Positions 9,501-16,339 of a stretch of 64,000 nucleotides of DNA are shown in pieces. Under the pieces are notes generated by a model. That model made no database searches. It was not told the DNA's origin and saw only the letters and a list, made by a program, of their open reading frames with translations. Both the position numbers and the translations under genes were made by a program. The stretch is from contig NZ_CP108462.1 of NCBI RefSeq assembly GCF_036226365.1, positions 4,400,501 to 4,464,500 on the forward strand, in the 5' to 3' direction. The stretch's first letter is position 1; each line of letters starts with the position of its first letter. Source of the DNA: Streptomyces sp. NBC_01262 (GTDB lineage Bacteria > Actinomycetota > Actinomycetes > Streptomycetales > Streptomycetaceae).

Positions 9501-10542
9501 CCGGATCCCCGACCACCTGAAGATCACCTTCCGGATCACCGACGAGCGCAAGCGCAAGCTCGCCGAGGACAAGGACCTGGAGGCGCTCAAGCTGCGCCTG
9601 CGGCCCAAGACCCAGGCCGCCATCACCAAGGCCTTCGAGGCCGCCGCCGACTCCCCCGTGGCCCGCGTCGAGCAGCGCACCGGCCTCAAGCAGTGGACGG
9701 TGGGCACCCTCACCCGCACCTTCGAGACCCGCCGCTCCGGCCAGCCCGTCAAGGCCTACCCGGCCCTCGTCGACGAGGGCGACTCGGTCTCCGTACGCCT
9801 CTTCGACACCGAGCCCGAGCAGGCCGAGGCGATGTGGCGCGGCACCCGGCGCCTCATCCTGCTCAACGTCCCGACCAACCCCTCCAAGTTCGCCCAGGAC
9901 CGGCTCAGCAACCAGGACAAGCTCGCCCTCGCCCGCAACCCCCACGGCTCCGTCGCCGCCCTCTTCGACGACTGCATGACCGCAGCCGCCGACCGGCTCA
10001 TCGCCGACCACGGCGGCCCCGCCTGGGACGAGGAGTCCTTCCGCAAGCTCTTCGACTCCGTACGCACCAGTCTCGTCGAGCTCACCGTCCAGACCGTCGC
10101 CCGCGTGCGCCAGATCCTGGTGGCCTGGCACGCCTGCGAACGCCGCCTCCAGGCCACCACCAGCCTCGTCCTGGTCGCCAACCTCGCCGACGCCAAGCAG
10201 CACCTCACCGCCCTCATCCACCCCGGCTTCGTCACCGACACCGGGCTGCGCCGCCTCCCCGACCTCCTGCGCTACCTCGTCGCCCTCGACCGCCGCCTCC
10301 AGCAGATGCCGACCGCTGTCCAGCGCGACACCACCCGCATGGAAAAGGTCCGCGAGATCCAGACCGAGTACGCCGAACTCCTCGCCGCCCAGCGGCCGGG
10401 ACGCCCGCTCCCCCAGCCCGTCCGCGACATCCGCTGGATGATCGAGGAACTCCGCGTCAGCTACTTCGCCCACGCCCTCGGCACCGCCCACCCCGTCTCC
10501 GACAAGCGCATCTTCAAAGCCCTCGACGAAGCCTGGGGCTGA
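6565..10542 (+). CDS. hrpA: ATP-dependent RNA helicase HrpA (DEAH box)
   Basis: 1325 residues from ATG 6565, close to the usual ~1300 residues of bacterial HrpA; GTG 6502 is an unlikely longer start. Motif I GETGSGKTTQ, DEAH box DEAHERSLN, motif III TSATID, and the DExH-type motif VI QRKGRCGR are all present in the first ~430 residues. Winged-helix and helicase-associated segments follow, then the OB-fold region, and a long C-terminal DUF3418 domain typical of HrpA. HrpA uses NTP to remodel RNA, and in E. coli it affects fimbrial mRNA processing and rescue of stalled ribosomes. The gene stands alone between two tRNA-Asp loci. Assignment is very firm; the cellular substrate in Streptomyces is unknown. 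Confidence 0.96.
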   Translation: MSTHPRGDAAPAPAPGFADLGARLASLTLRDAQSLGRRLDGARRIRKPEARAAVLAELDGELAKAEARVERRRAAIPRITYPEQLPVSQKKDDILAAIRDHQVVIVAGETGSGKTTQIPKICLELGRGVRGLIGHTQPRRIAARTVAERVAEELNTPLGGAVGWKVRFTDQVGDSTLVKLMTDGIMLAEIQTDRELRAYDTIIIDEAHERSLNIDFILGYLAQLLPRRPDLKVVITSATIDPERFSRHFGDAPIVEVSGRTYPVEVRYRPLLAEEKEDDDRDQITAICDAVDELQSAGPGDILVFLSGEREIRDTADALNKKQLRFTEVLPLYARLSSAEQHRVFQQHTGRRIVLATNVAETSLTVPGIRYVIDPGTARISRYSHRTKVQRLPIEPVSQASANQRKGRCGRTSDGICIRLYSEEDFESRPEFTDAEILRTNLASVILQMTAAGLGDIARFPFLDPPDSRHIKDGVQLLEELGALDPTQKDPKKRLTETGRKLAQLPVDPRLARMVLEADRNNCVREVMVIAAALSIQDPRERPSEKQQAADEKHRRFADETSDFLALLNLWNHVRDQQKALSSSAFRRMCRTEFLNYLRIREWQDIYSQLRSVAKTMGIHITESAAGNEDAAPPQAVHTSLLAGLLSHIGLKDPEKNNEFIGARNAKFAVFPGSSLFKKPPRWIMSAELVETSRLWARVNARIEPEWVEPLAQHLVKRTYSEPHWEQKMAAVMATEKVTLYGVPIVVDRKVNFGRIDPETSRDLFIRNALVEGDWRTHHQFFHDNRKLLAEVEDLEHRARRRDILVDDETLFDFYDRLIPEHIVSGAHFDSWWKHKRAEEPELLNFEHSMLINQSAEAVTKDDYPDSWRQGGLKFRVTYQFEPGADADGVTVHIPLQVLNQVSADGFDWQIPGLRAEVVTELIRSLPKPVRRHYVPAPNYAKAFLDRVVPVQDPLPQTLARELQRMVGVPVAEEDFDLGRIPDHLKITFRITDERKRKLAEDKDLEALKLRLRPKTQAAITKAFEAAADSPVARVEQRTGLKQWTVGTLTRTFETRRSGQPVKAYPALVDEGDSVSVRLFDTEPEQAEAMWRGTRRLILLNVPTNPSKFAQDRLSNQDKLALARNPHGSVAALFDDCMTAAADRLIADHGGPAWDEESFRKLFDSVRTSLVELTVQTVARVRQILVAWHACERRLQATTSLVLVANLADAKQHLTALIHPGFVTDTGLRRLPDLLRYLVALDRRLQQMPTAVQRDTTRMEKVREIQTEYAELLAAQRPGRPLPQPVRDIRWMIEELRVSYFAHALGTAHPVSDKRIFKALDEAWG

Positions 10543-10606
10543 CCGCCGGTCCCCCCGGGGGGCACCCCGGGCTTCGAGCCGCCGCGCCGAACCCCCGAGG
10601 TCCCGG

Positions 10607-10651
10607 CCCTGCGGATACGAGTTCGCCTGCACCCCCTGAGCTGCTGTAGAG
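10607..10651 (+). repeat. Direct repeat, copy 1 (tRNA-Asp promoter region duplicate)
   Basis: A 45-base segment is repeated exactly at 10770-10814. Similarity extends upstream as a diverged duplicate: the 16-mer CCCGGGCTTCGAGCCG is at 10566 and again at 10700. In this copy the promoter-like hexamer reads TAGAGA. The gap 10543-10852 (310 bases) between hrpA and tRNA-Asp is almost entirely made of these two units and holds no gene. Confidence 0.9.
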
Positions 10652-10769
10652 ACCCGATCCCCAACGCGCCCCTCGCACCGCTCGGCCCCGAGGGGGCCTC
10701 CCGGGCTTCGAGCCGCTGCGCCGGACTCCGTCCGCCGGACCCGGAACCGGCCGAACCCCAAGCTCCCGC

Positions 10770-10814
10770 CCCTGCGGATACGAGTTCGCCTGCACCCCCT
10801 GAGCTGCTGTAGAG
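10770..10814 (+). repeat. Direct repeat, copy 2, carrying a likely tRNA-Asp promoter
   Basis: Exact duplicate of 10607-10651. Here the sequence continues to TAGAGT at 10810-10815, a good Streptomyces -10 hexamer, about 38 bases before tRNA-Asp copy 2. The -35 is uncertain (TTCGCC, 19 bases upstream). It is probably the functional promoter, with the upstream copy a relic or a second weaker promoter. Confidence 0.7.
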
Positions 10815-10852
10815 TCTCTCTCGCAGCCAAGAAACACCGGCCGCGAAAACCT

Positions 10853-10927
10853 GGTCCTGTGGAGCAGTTTGGAGTGCTCGCCACCCTGTCAAGGTGGAGG
10901 CCGCGGGTTCAAATCCCGTCAGGACCG
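10853..10927 (+). tRNA. tRNA-Asp (GUC), copy 2
   Basis: Base-for-base identical to 6287-6361, with anticodon GTC in loop CTGTCAA. Its 3' end, from the T-loop on, is duplicated downstream at 11031. Confidence 0.95.
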
Positions 10928-10939
10928 CAGTAGATGTCA

Positions 10940-10969
10940 CGGCCCGCATCCCGCACAGGGAGCGGGCCG
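10940..10969 (+). terminator. Terminator of tRNA-Asp copy 2
   Basis: CGGCCCGC (10940-10947) pairs with GCGGGCCG (10962-10969), 12 bases after the tRNA. A near-identical hairpin recurs at 11059-11088 as part of the downstream duplication. Confidence 0.7.
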
Positions 10970-11030
10970 TAGCGCTGTCCGGGGCGGTAGACCGGAGGCC
11001 GCGCGGCGCCAGCCGCAGATGAGACGCAGT

Positions 11031-11088
11031 AAATCCCGTCAGGACCGCAGTAGATGTTCGGCCCGCATCCCGCATCGGGGGCGGGCCG
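11031..11088 (+). repeat. Duplicated 3' end of tRNA-Asp plus its terminator
   Basis: Bases 11031-11057 repeat exactly 10911-10937: 17 bases of the tRNA from its T-loop to the discriminator, plus 10 bases downstream. A second copy of the terminator hairpin follows (arms 11059-11066 and 11081-11088). No 5' part of a tRNA precedes it, so it is a fragment and not a gene. Duplication of exactly the tRNA 3' end is what tRNA-targeting integrases leave behind; only about 90 bases separate the copies. Confidence 0.9.
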
Positions 11089-11159
11089 TTGTGCTGTCCG
11101 CGACAGCGGCAGGCGCGACCGGAGGCGTGGTACCGGCGGGCGGGGGGTTCTACTACCGT

Positions 11160-11234
11160 ATGAAGCTGAGCAGGGACAAGAGCCACGCCTGTGACGGGTG
11201 TCACGCAAAGATTCTGGGCGAGGGCGGAACCTGA
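11160..11234 (+). CDS. Possible 24-residue CxxC micro-ORF
   Basis: An ATG at 11160 opens a 24-codon frame with CDGCH near the middle (two Cys two residues apart), preceded by GGCGGGGGG at a plausible RBS distance. GTG 11127 is an in-frame longer start. The Cys pair and Lys/Arg content are suggestive of a metal-binding peptide, but the length is too short for statistical support. The surrounding stretch 10970-11322 otherwise contains only the tRNA fragment and an AT-rich segment at 11245-11330. Confidence 0.2.
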   Translation: MKLSRDKSHACDGCHAKILGEGGT

Positions 11235-11322
11235 GACCCTCTGGGGACCTGTCAATTTAATATGTGCAATTGCACTTCACTGGGACAGGCACAGCAAACA
11301 CACAGGAACTAACCCCGGGCAC

Positions 11323-11363
11323 AAAAAAAGATCGCACCGGACCCGGCGGAGTCCGGTGCGATC
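11323..11363 (-). terminator. Rho-independent terminator of bldC
   Basis: A perfect 12-bp stem (GATCGCACCGGA at 11330-11341 with TCCGGTGCGATC at 11352-11363) is followed, in the minus direction, by a seven-T run. It is one of the few classical terminators with a U-tract in the window. It lies 97 bases past the bldC stop. Confidence 0.9.
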
Positions 11364-11459
11364 AACGCATCCGATGGGTTCCCCTGATGGGGGCAGAGGA
11401 CCCGGTGGAGCGGGTGGCCGACGGGGTGGGGGCCCCGGCAGAACACCCGTTAGAGCAGG

Positions 11460-11666
11460 TCAGACCTCGCTGCGCTGCTGCGGAATGCCGGCCAGAAGTG
11501 CGCGGACCTCCGCTTCGCGGTAGCGGCGGTGCCCGCCGAGCGTACGGATGGACGTGAGCTTGCCAGCCTTGGCCCAGCGCGTGACCGTCTTCGGGTCCAC
11601 CCGGAACATGGTGGCAACCTCAGCGGGGGTCAGCAGCGGCTCGGCATCAGGGGTGCGAGCGGTCAT
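11460..11666 (-). CDS. bldC: Developmental regulator BldC (MerR-like DNA-binding protein)
   Basis: 68 residues from ATG 11666 with a strong GAGGAGG ribosome-binding site. The length matches BldC exactly. The sequence is a single MerR-type winged-helix: TPAEVATMFRVDPKTVTRWAKAGKL followed by the wing (TLGGHRRYREAEV). There is no effector or dimerisation domain. BldC binds DNA as asymmetric head-to-tail oligomers and controls entry into development in Streptomyces. In the leader, GAACC/GGTTC arms (11689-11703) form a small inverted repeat 23 bases before the ATG. The gene is monocistronic, with its own terminator. Identification is essentially certain. Confidence 0.97.
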   Translation of the reverse strand: MTARTPDAEPLLTPAEVATMFRVDPKTVTRWAKAGKLTSIRTLGGHRRYREAEVRALLAGIPQQRSEV

Positions 11667-12142
11667 GAGCGGCCTCCTCGAGAGAACCGAACCAACACGG
11701 TTCTTTCCTCTAAATTCTGCACCTTGACCCGCGTTGCCCGAAATGGGGGACGCGAGTCGAGTCGGTAATAGGACGAACGGCTTGTCCTTGGCACTACAAC
11801 TACACCATCTGTCCAGCCGTGTCGGCCAAACCGATGGATTTGCCATCGCAGGTGTTCAAGCTCGACGGAAGCCGATGGACCATGCCATAACGGACAGTCA
11901 CCCGAGAGTAACGATCAGTCACAGCGAACCCATGAGCCCCAGCCCCACCTCAACGCGCGTAACGCCCAACAAGCCGCACATAGACGGACAGAAGGGGCCG
12001 TTCCGGACCCCTTGTCCCATATTGTCACGGGGGTGGGGTAGAACGGCAAGGCCCTCAAACGTGCTTTACGTCACCCTTAGGCCAACGGTCAGGATCTGGG
12101 AAAGTTCCCGACCGCCCGTCAACTTCCAACCGGGCTTACGAC
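11667..12142 (-). promoter_or_regulatory. Long upstream region of bldC
   Basis: 476 bases without a convincing gene between bldC and the next minus-strand gene. It presumably holds the bldC promoter and a long leader. An AT-rich stretch at 11695-11725 and a GAACC-N5-GGTTC inverted repeat at 11689-11703 are visible. I cannot fix the -10/-35 with confidence. Developmental regulators in Streptomyces commonly have long regulated upstream regions. Confidence 0.5.
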
Positions 12143-12988
12143 TCAGCTCGCGTACTGGAGCTCACGGACCCGCCGCCAGCGTTCGGTGAGCCGCTCGTAC
12201 GCCTCCCCCGCGCGGGCGCTGTCGCCGTCGCGCAGGGCCGACAGCCCCTCCGCCACGTCGGCGGCGGAACGGTCCTCGGCGAGGACGTCCACCCCGATGG
12301 CGTGGACGAGCCCTCCGTAGTCGAGTTCGACCATGGAGCGCGGGTGGAACTCCTCCAGCCAGCGGCCGACGTCAACCAGGCCCTCGATCATCGGGCCCTC
12401 TTCGAGTGAATCCTTGAGCACCCTCAGGCCCCGGGCCGTCCGCCGGCGGGCCTGGACCATCGGGGTCCGGTAGCGCAGCACGGGCTGCTTGGACTCGCCG
12501 TCGCCCGAGGGCTCGTACTGCCGCTCGGAGTCGTCGAACAGCGCGAACCAGCGCACCGGGACGTGCCACGTCGCCGACTTGATCCACGGGCGGGCGTCGG
12601 GGTTGTCCGCCCGCCACTCCTCGTAGTCCGCCTCGGCCTGAAGGCGGACGACGGGCGGCAGCACCGCGTCCAGGACGGGCGGCGGGAGCTGCTCGGAGAG
12701 CTCCTCCAGGGCCAGCCAGCCGCGCAGGCGGGTGCGCCAGGGGCAGATGTGGGTGACGCCGTCCACGACGGCCACGAAGGCGTCCCGGCTCTCGTGCACC
12801 GGAACCGCGACCGGCGGCACCGGCACCAGGTCGGCCAGGGACTGCCGCAGCTCGTCCTGTGCGGTCCTCTCGGCCCCCGCGGCGGCATACCGGTACCAGC
12901 GGGTGCGCTCGGGCTCGGGAAAGGCCGCCAGCGGCTCGTAGACACGCAGATACGCGGCGTACGGGACGAGCACCGATGACAAGCCCAC
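12143..12988 (-). CDS. Conserved protein of unknown function next to bldC/vdh
   Basis: 281 residues from GTG 12988, chosen because GGGAG lies 5 bases upstream; longer in-frame starts reach into the vdh leader. The sequence is soluble, with no signal or membrane segment, and rich in Trp, Arg and acidic residues (for example [27 protein letters not shown] and [29 protein letters not shown]). The last 60 residues look alpha-helical, like a TPR-ish tail. I do not recognise the family by function; similar proteins occupy this place in other Streptomyces. It is transcribed divergently from vdh with about 180 bases between starts. Confidence 0.8.
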   Translation of the reverse strand: MGLSSVLVPYAAYLRVYEPLAAFPEPERTRWYRYAAAGAERTAQDELRQSLADLVPVPPVAVPVHESRDAFVAVVDGVTHICPWRTRLRGWLALEELSEQLPPPVLDAVLPPVVRLQAEADYEEWRADNPDARPWIKSATWHVPVRWFALFDDSERQYEPSGDGESKQPVLRYRTPMVQARRRTARGLRVLKDSLEEGPMIEGLVDVGRWLEEFHPRSMVELDYGGLVHAIGVDVLAEDRSAADVAEGLSALRDGDSARAGEAYERLTERWRRVRELQYAS

Positions 12989-13170
12989 ACCCGCTCCCTC
13001 AAGACGGCTTCTGCCCTGGTGATGCCCTCGCATCGTCCCACGGCGCTTCCCCCGCCGGGAGTGATCCACGACACTGGGAGCATGTCCTTGAGCAGGTGGC
13101 TCTACTCTTCTGCCAACCGGCCCTCCCCACCCGTATGGAGGGCGAACTATGGACTTCGGGAGTCACCACA

Positions 13171-14283
13171 GTGACCGACGTACGTCAGACCGACAGCATC
13201 GTCTCCCGCCTGTTCCGATCGGAACACGGAGGCCATGAGCAGGTCGTGCTCTGCCAGGACCGCGACAGCGGCCTCAAGGCCGTCATCGCGCTGCACTCCA
13301 CCGCCCTGGGCCCCGGCCTGGGCGGCACCCGCTTCTTCCCGTACGCGAACGAGGACGCGGCCGTCGAGGATGTGCTCAATCTCTCGCGCGGCATGTCCTA
13401 CAAGAACGCGCTGGCCGGACTCGACCACGGCGGCGGCAAGGCCGTCATCATCGGCGACCCCGACCTGCACAAGACCGAGGCTCTGCTCCTGGCCTACGGG
13501 CGCTTCGTCGCCTCGCTTGGCGGCCGCTACGTCACCGCGTGCGACGTCGGCACCTACGTCGCCGACATGGACGTGGTCTCCCGCACCAATCCCTGGACCA
13601 CCGGCCGCTCCCCCGAGAACGGCGGCGCCGGCGACTCCTCCGTCCTGACCGCCTGGGGCGTCTACCAGGGCATGCGCGCCGCCGCCCAGGTGAAGTGGGG
13701 CGACCCCACCCTGCGCGGCCGCCGGGTCGGCATCGCCGGCGTCGGCAAGGTCGGCCACCACCTCGTCGAGCACCTCCTCGACGACGGCGCCGAGGTCGTC
13801 GTGACCGATGTCCGCGCCGAGGCCGTCGACCGGGTCCGCGCCCGCCACCCCCAGGTCACCGCCGTCACCGACGCGGGCGTCCTGGTCCGCACCCCCCTGG
13901 ACGTCTACGCCCCCTGCGCACTGGGCGGCGCCCTCGACGACGACTCCGTCCCCGCCCTCACCGCCTCCGTCGTCTGCGGCGCCGCGAACAACCAGCTCGC
14001 CCACCCCGGCGTCGAGAAGGACCTCGCCGACCGCGGAATCCTGTACGCGCCCGACTACGTCGTCAACGCCGGCGGTGTGATCCAGGTCGCGGACGAACTC
14101 CACGGCTTCGACTTCGAGCGCGCCAAGGCCAAGGCCACGAAAATCTTCGACACCACCTTGGCGATCTTCGAGCGCGCGGCCGCTGACGGCATCCCTCCGG
14201 CCGCCGCGGCCGACCGCCTCGCCGAGCAGCGCATCGCCGACCGGACGCCCTCAGAACGCTGGTTGCGCCCCACCGCGGGGTAA
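13171..14283 (+). CDS. vdh: Valine (branched-chain amino acid) dehydrogenase
   Basis: 370 residues from GTG 13171, supported by GGGAG nine bases upstream and by the known ~364-residue length of Streptomyces Vdh. Motifs of the Glu/Leu/Phe/Val dehydrogenase family are present: substrate-binding [11 protein letters not shown] with the catalytic Lys, [12 protein letters not shown], the NAD-binding Rossmann turn GIAGVGKVG, and CGAANNQL. Vdh deaminates valine, leucine and isoleucine with NAD+ to 2-oxo acids, feeding acyl-CoA starter and extender units for fatty acids and polyketides. The last ~15 residues diverge from the usual end. A 142-base element of a large inverted repeat follows 36 bases after the stop. 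Confidence 0.95.
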   Translation: MTDVRQTDSIVSRLFRSEHGGHEQVVLCQDRDSGLKAVIALHSTALGPGLGGTRFFPYANEDAAVEDVLNLSRGMSYKNALAGLDHGGGKAVIIGDPDLHKTEALLLAYGRFVASLGGRYVTACDVGTYVADMDVVSRTNPWTTGRSPENGGAGDSSVLTAWGVYQGMRAAAQVKWGDPTLRGRRVGIAGVGKVGHHLVEHLLDDGAEVVVTDVRAEAVDRVRARHPQVTAVTDAGVLVRTPLDVYAPCALGGALDDDSVPALTASVVCGAANNQLAHPGVEKDLADRGILYAPDYVVNAGGVIQVADELHGFDFERAKAKATKIFDTTLAIFERAAADGIPPAAAADRLAEQRIADRTPSERWLRPTAG

Positions 14284-14319
14284 CTGCGTATCGTTCGTCA
14301 CACTACCGACGGCTGCCCG

Positions 14320-14461
14320 GGATCTGCGGCCGACGGTCGGCGAGTGAGCCGAAGCGGAGCGGCCGCTGTCGAAAGGGAGAACGCGCGCAGTCCGCGAGGT
14401 ACGAGCGGGCGAGCACGATCGACCGTCGACAGGGGCTGAGCGCAGCGGAGGCGAACTCGCC
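14320..14461 (+). repeat. Large inverted repeat, left arm (IR-A)
   Basis: About 142 bases that recur in opposite orientation at 15061-15204 with roughly 85-90% identity by eye. There are two exact cores of about 36 bases (from AAGCGGAGCGGCCGCTGTCG) and 23 bases (from CGAGCACGATCGACCG). It sits just after vdh. The rest of the 446-base gap 14284-14729 holds the DUF3073 promoter region, with a -10-like TAAAAT near 14527, and no other gene. Confidence 0.9.
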
Positions 14462-14729
14462 GCCCCAAGAAAAATGGCAATCAGGCCGTTACCACGCCCC
14501 GCCCGCAAGACCGCACTGGAAGAAGGTAAAATCGCGACTGACCAGCCAGGAAGGGGCCCAGACGGGCACCCGCTCCGACGCGCGTCGTGCGGGCGACGTA
14601 CCGTGCGGCGTCGGAAGCAGGTACCGTTGAAGGCCTACGGACCGGACTCTCCCCCGAGAGGCCGTTCCCTATCGTGAACGCGTGTCAAGACTCGGGGCCG
14701 TCGAGCCCCGCCGTTAAGGGGGTCGAGCC

Positions 14730-14990
14730 ATGGGGCGCGGCCGGGCCAAGGCCAAGCAGACAAAGGTCGCCCGCCAGCTGAAGTACAACAGCGGCGGAAC
14801 CGACCTGTCACGTCTGGCCAACGAGCTGGGCGCATCGTCGACACAGCCGGTGAACGTTAATCCGGAGCCTGTGGAGGACGACGATGAGCATGACGACGAC
14901 CCGTACGCTCAGTACGCGGCGCTCTACAACGACGACGAGGACGAGGACGACGAAGAGTCGGAGCCATCCACGCAACGCCGTCGCGCTTGA
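14730..14990 (+). CDS. DUF3073 family protein
   Basis: 86 residues from ATG 14730 with AAGGGGG at RBS distance. The basic N-terminus MGRGRAKAKQTKVARQLKY and the TDLSRLANEL segment are the signature of DUF3073, a family found throughout actinobacteria. The C-terminal half is highly acidic (runs of Asp/Glu) and ends with RRRA. The basic-then-acidic layout suggests nucleic-acid or protein association, but no function is established. It is the only gene inside the loop of the large inverted repeat and has its own terminator. Confidence 0.92.
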   Translation: MGRGRAKAKQTKVARQLKYNSGGTDLSRLANELGASSTQPVNVNPEPVEDDDEHDDDPYAQYAALYNDDEDEDDEESEPSTQRRRA

Positions 14991-15009
14991 CGCAACAGCA
15001 GTCCCACTG

Positions 15010-15057
15010 ACCCGGTCCGGGCTCCGCCCCGGACCGGGTTTCGTGCTGCTCCTTTTT
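15010..15057 (+). terminator. Terminator of DUF3073 gene
   Basis: A perfect 12-bp stem (ACCCGGTCCGGG at 15010-15021 with CCCGGACCGGGT at 15028-15039) is followed by a six-T run at 15052-15057, immediately before IR-B. Confidence 0.85.
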
Positions 15058-15060
15058 TGA

Positions 15061-15204
15061 GGCGATTTCGCCTCCGCTTCGCTCAGCCACTGTCGACGGT
15101 CGATCGTGCTCGACTCGCTCGTTCCTCACGAGTCTCCGCGCGTTCTCCCTTTCGACAGCGGCCGCTCCGCTTTGGCTCAATCGCCTACCGTCGGCCGTGG
15201 ATCC
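15061..15204 (-). repeat. Large inverted repeat, right arm (IR-B)
   Basis: Reverse-complement partner of 14320-14461; the two arms enclose the DUF3073 gene and differ by scattered substitutions and two short indels. It lies between the DUF3073 terminator and the 3' end of purM. A transcript spanning both arms could fold into a hairpin of about 140 bp. It ends at a GGATCC at 15199-15204. Confidence 0.9.
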
Positions 15205-15237
15205 ATGGGCACCCGGCGACGCAAGGAGCGGGTGGCC

Positions 15238-16305
15238 CTACGCCGCATAGTCACCCGTCAGGGCGACCGCGTCCGCATGCGCACCGCGGTCGACGACCTC
15301 GCCCGCGACCCAGGCGCCGACGCCTCGGTCCTCCAGGACCGTGAGGGCGACGTCGACCGAGTCCTGGGGGACGACGGCGATCATGCCGACGCCCATGTTG
15401 AGCGTCTTCTCCAGCTCCAGCCGCTCGACGCCGCCGAGCTCGCCGACGGTGTGGAAGACCGCGCCCGGGGTCCAGGTCGAGCGGTCCACGGTGGCGTGCA
15501 GGTGGTCTGGGATGACCCGGGCCAGGTTGGCCGCCAGGCCGCCGCCCGTGACGTGGGAGAAGGCGTGCACGGGGGCCGTACGGGTGAGGGCGAGGCAGTC
15601 CAGGGAGTAGATGCGGGTGGGCTCCAGCAGCTCCTCGCCGAGGGTGCGGCCGAACTCGGGGACGTCTCGGTCCAGGGCCCAGCCGGCGCGGTCGAAGAGG
15701 ACATGCCGGACGAGGGAGTACCCGTTGGAGTGAAGTCCGGAGGACTCCATGGCGATGACGACGTCACCCTTACGGATACGATCCGCGCCGAGCACCGCAT
15801 CCGCCTCGACGACCCCCGTACCGGCACCGGCGACGTCGAAGTCGTCCGCGCCCAGCAGCCCGGGGTGCTCGGCGGTCTCGCCGCCGACGAGGGCGCAGCC
15901 GGCGAGGACGCAGCCCTCGGCGATGCCCTTGACGATGGCGGCGACGCGGTCGGGGTAGACCTTGCCGACGCAGATGTAGTCGGTCATGAAGAGCGGCTCG
16001 GCGCCGCAGACGACGAGGTCGTCCACGACCATGCCGACGAGGTCGTGGCCGATGGTGTCGTAGACGCCCATCCGGCGCGCGATGTCGACCTTCGTGCCGA
16101 CGCCGTCCGTCGCGGAGGCGAGCAGCGGGCGCTCGTAGCGCTTGAGCGCACTCGCGTCGAAGAGCCCGGCGAAGCCGCCGAGGCCGCCGACGACCTCGGG
16201 GCGGGTGGCCTTTCTCACCCACTCCTTCATCAGCTCGACGGCGCGGTCGCCCGCCTCGATGTCGACGCCTGCGGAGGCGTAGCTGGCACCGGTGGTTCCG
16301 GACAT
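15238..16305 (-). CDS. purM: Phosphoribosylformylglycinamidine cyclo-ligase (AIR synthetase)
   Basis: 355 residues from ATG 16305. PurM closes FGAM to aminoimidazole ribotide with ATP in step five of de novo purine synthesis. Family motifs are YASAGVDIEAGD near the start, the ATP-binding SATDGVGTKVDIA, DDLVVCGAEPLFMTDY, GCALVGGETAEHPG and SHVTGGGLAANLARV. Length is typical. It lies 34 bases downstream of purF on the same strand, so the two form an operon transcribed toward IR-B. Confidence 0.97.
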   Translation of the reverse strand: MSGTTGASYASAGVDIEAGDRAVELMKEWVRKATRPEVVGGLGGFAGLFDASALKRYERPLLASATDGVGTKVDIARRMGVYDTIGHDLVGMVVDDLVVCGAEPLFMTDYICVGKVYPDRVAAIVKGIAEGCVLAGCALVGGETAEHPGLLGADDFDVAGAGTGVVEADAVLGADRIRKGDVVIAMESSGLHSNGYSLVRHVLFDRAGWALDRDVPEFGRTLGEELLEPTRIYSLDCLALTRTAPVHAFSHVTGGGLAANLARVIPDHLHATVDRSTWTPGAVFHTVGELGGVERLELEKTLNMGVGMIAVVPQDSVDVALTVLEDRGVGAWVAGEVVDRGAHADAVALTGDYAA

Positions 16306-16339
16306 GTCCGTGGTCGTCCTTGCGTCGGGTCGATCGTGG

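Noticed and set aside
6538-10884. A 1448-residue open frame antisense to hrpA
   Set aside because: The hrpA frame has every helicase motif; the antisense product is Gly/Val/Glu/Asp-biased with no domain and ends in the tRNA region, a normal artefact at this GC content.
14857-15180. Minus-strand ORF (about 107 residues) over DUF3073's 3' end and IR-B
   Set aside because: It is made by reading through the inverted repeat; the other arm gives a related but broken frame, so it is a by-product of the repeat and not a gene.
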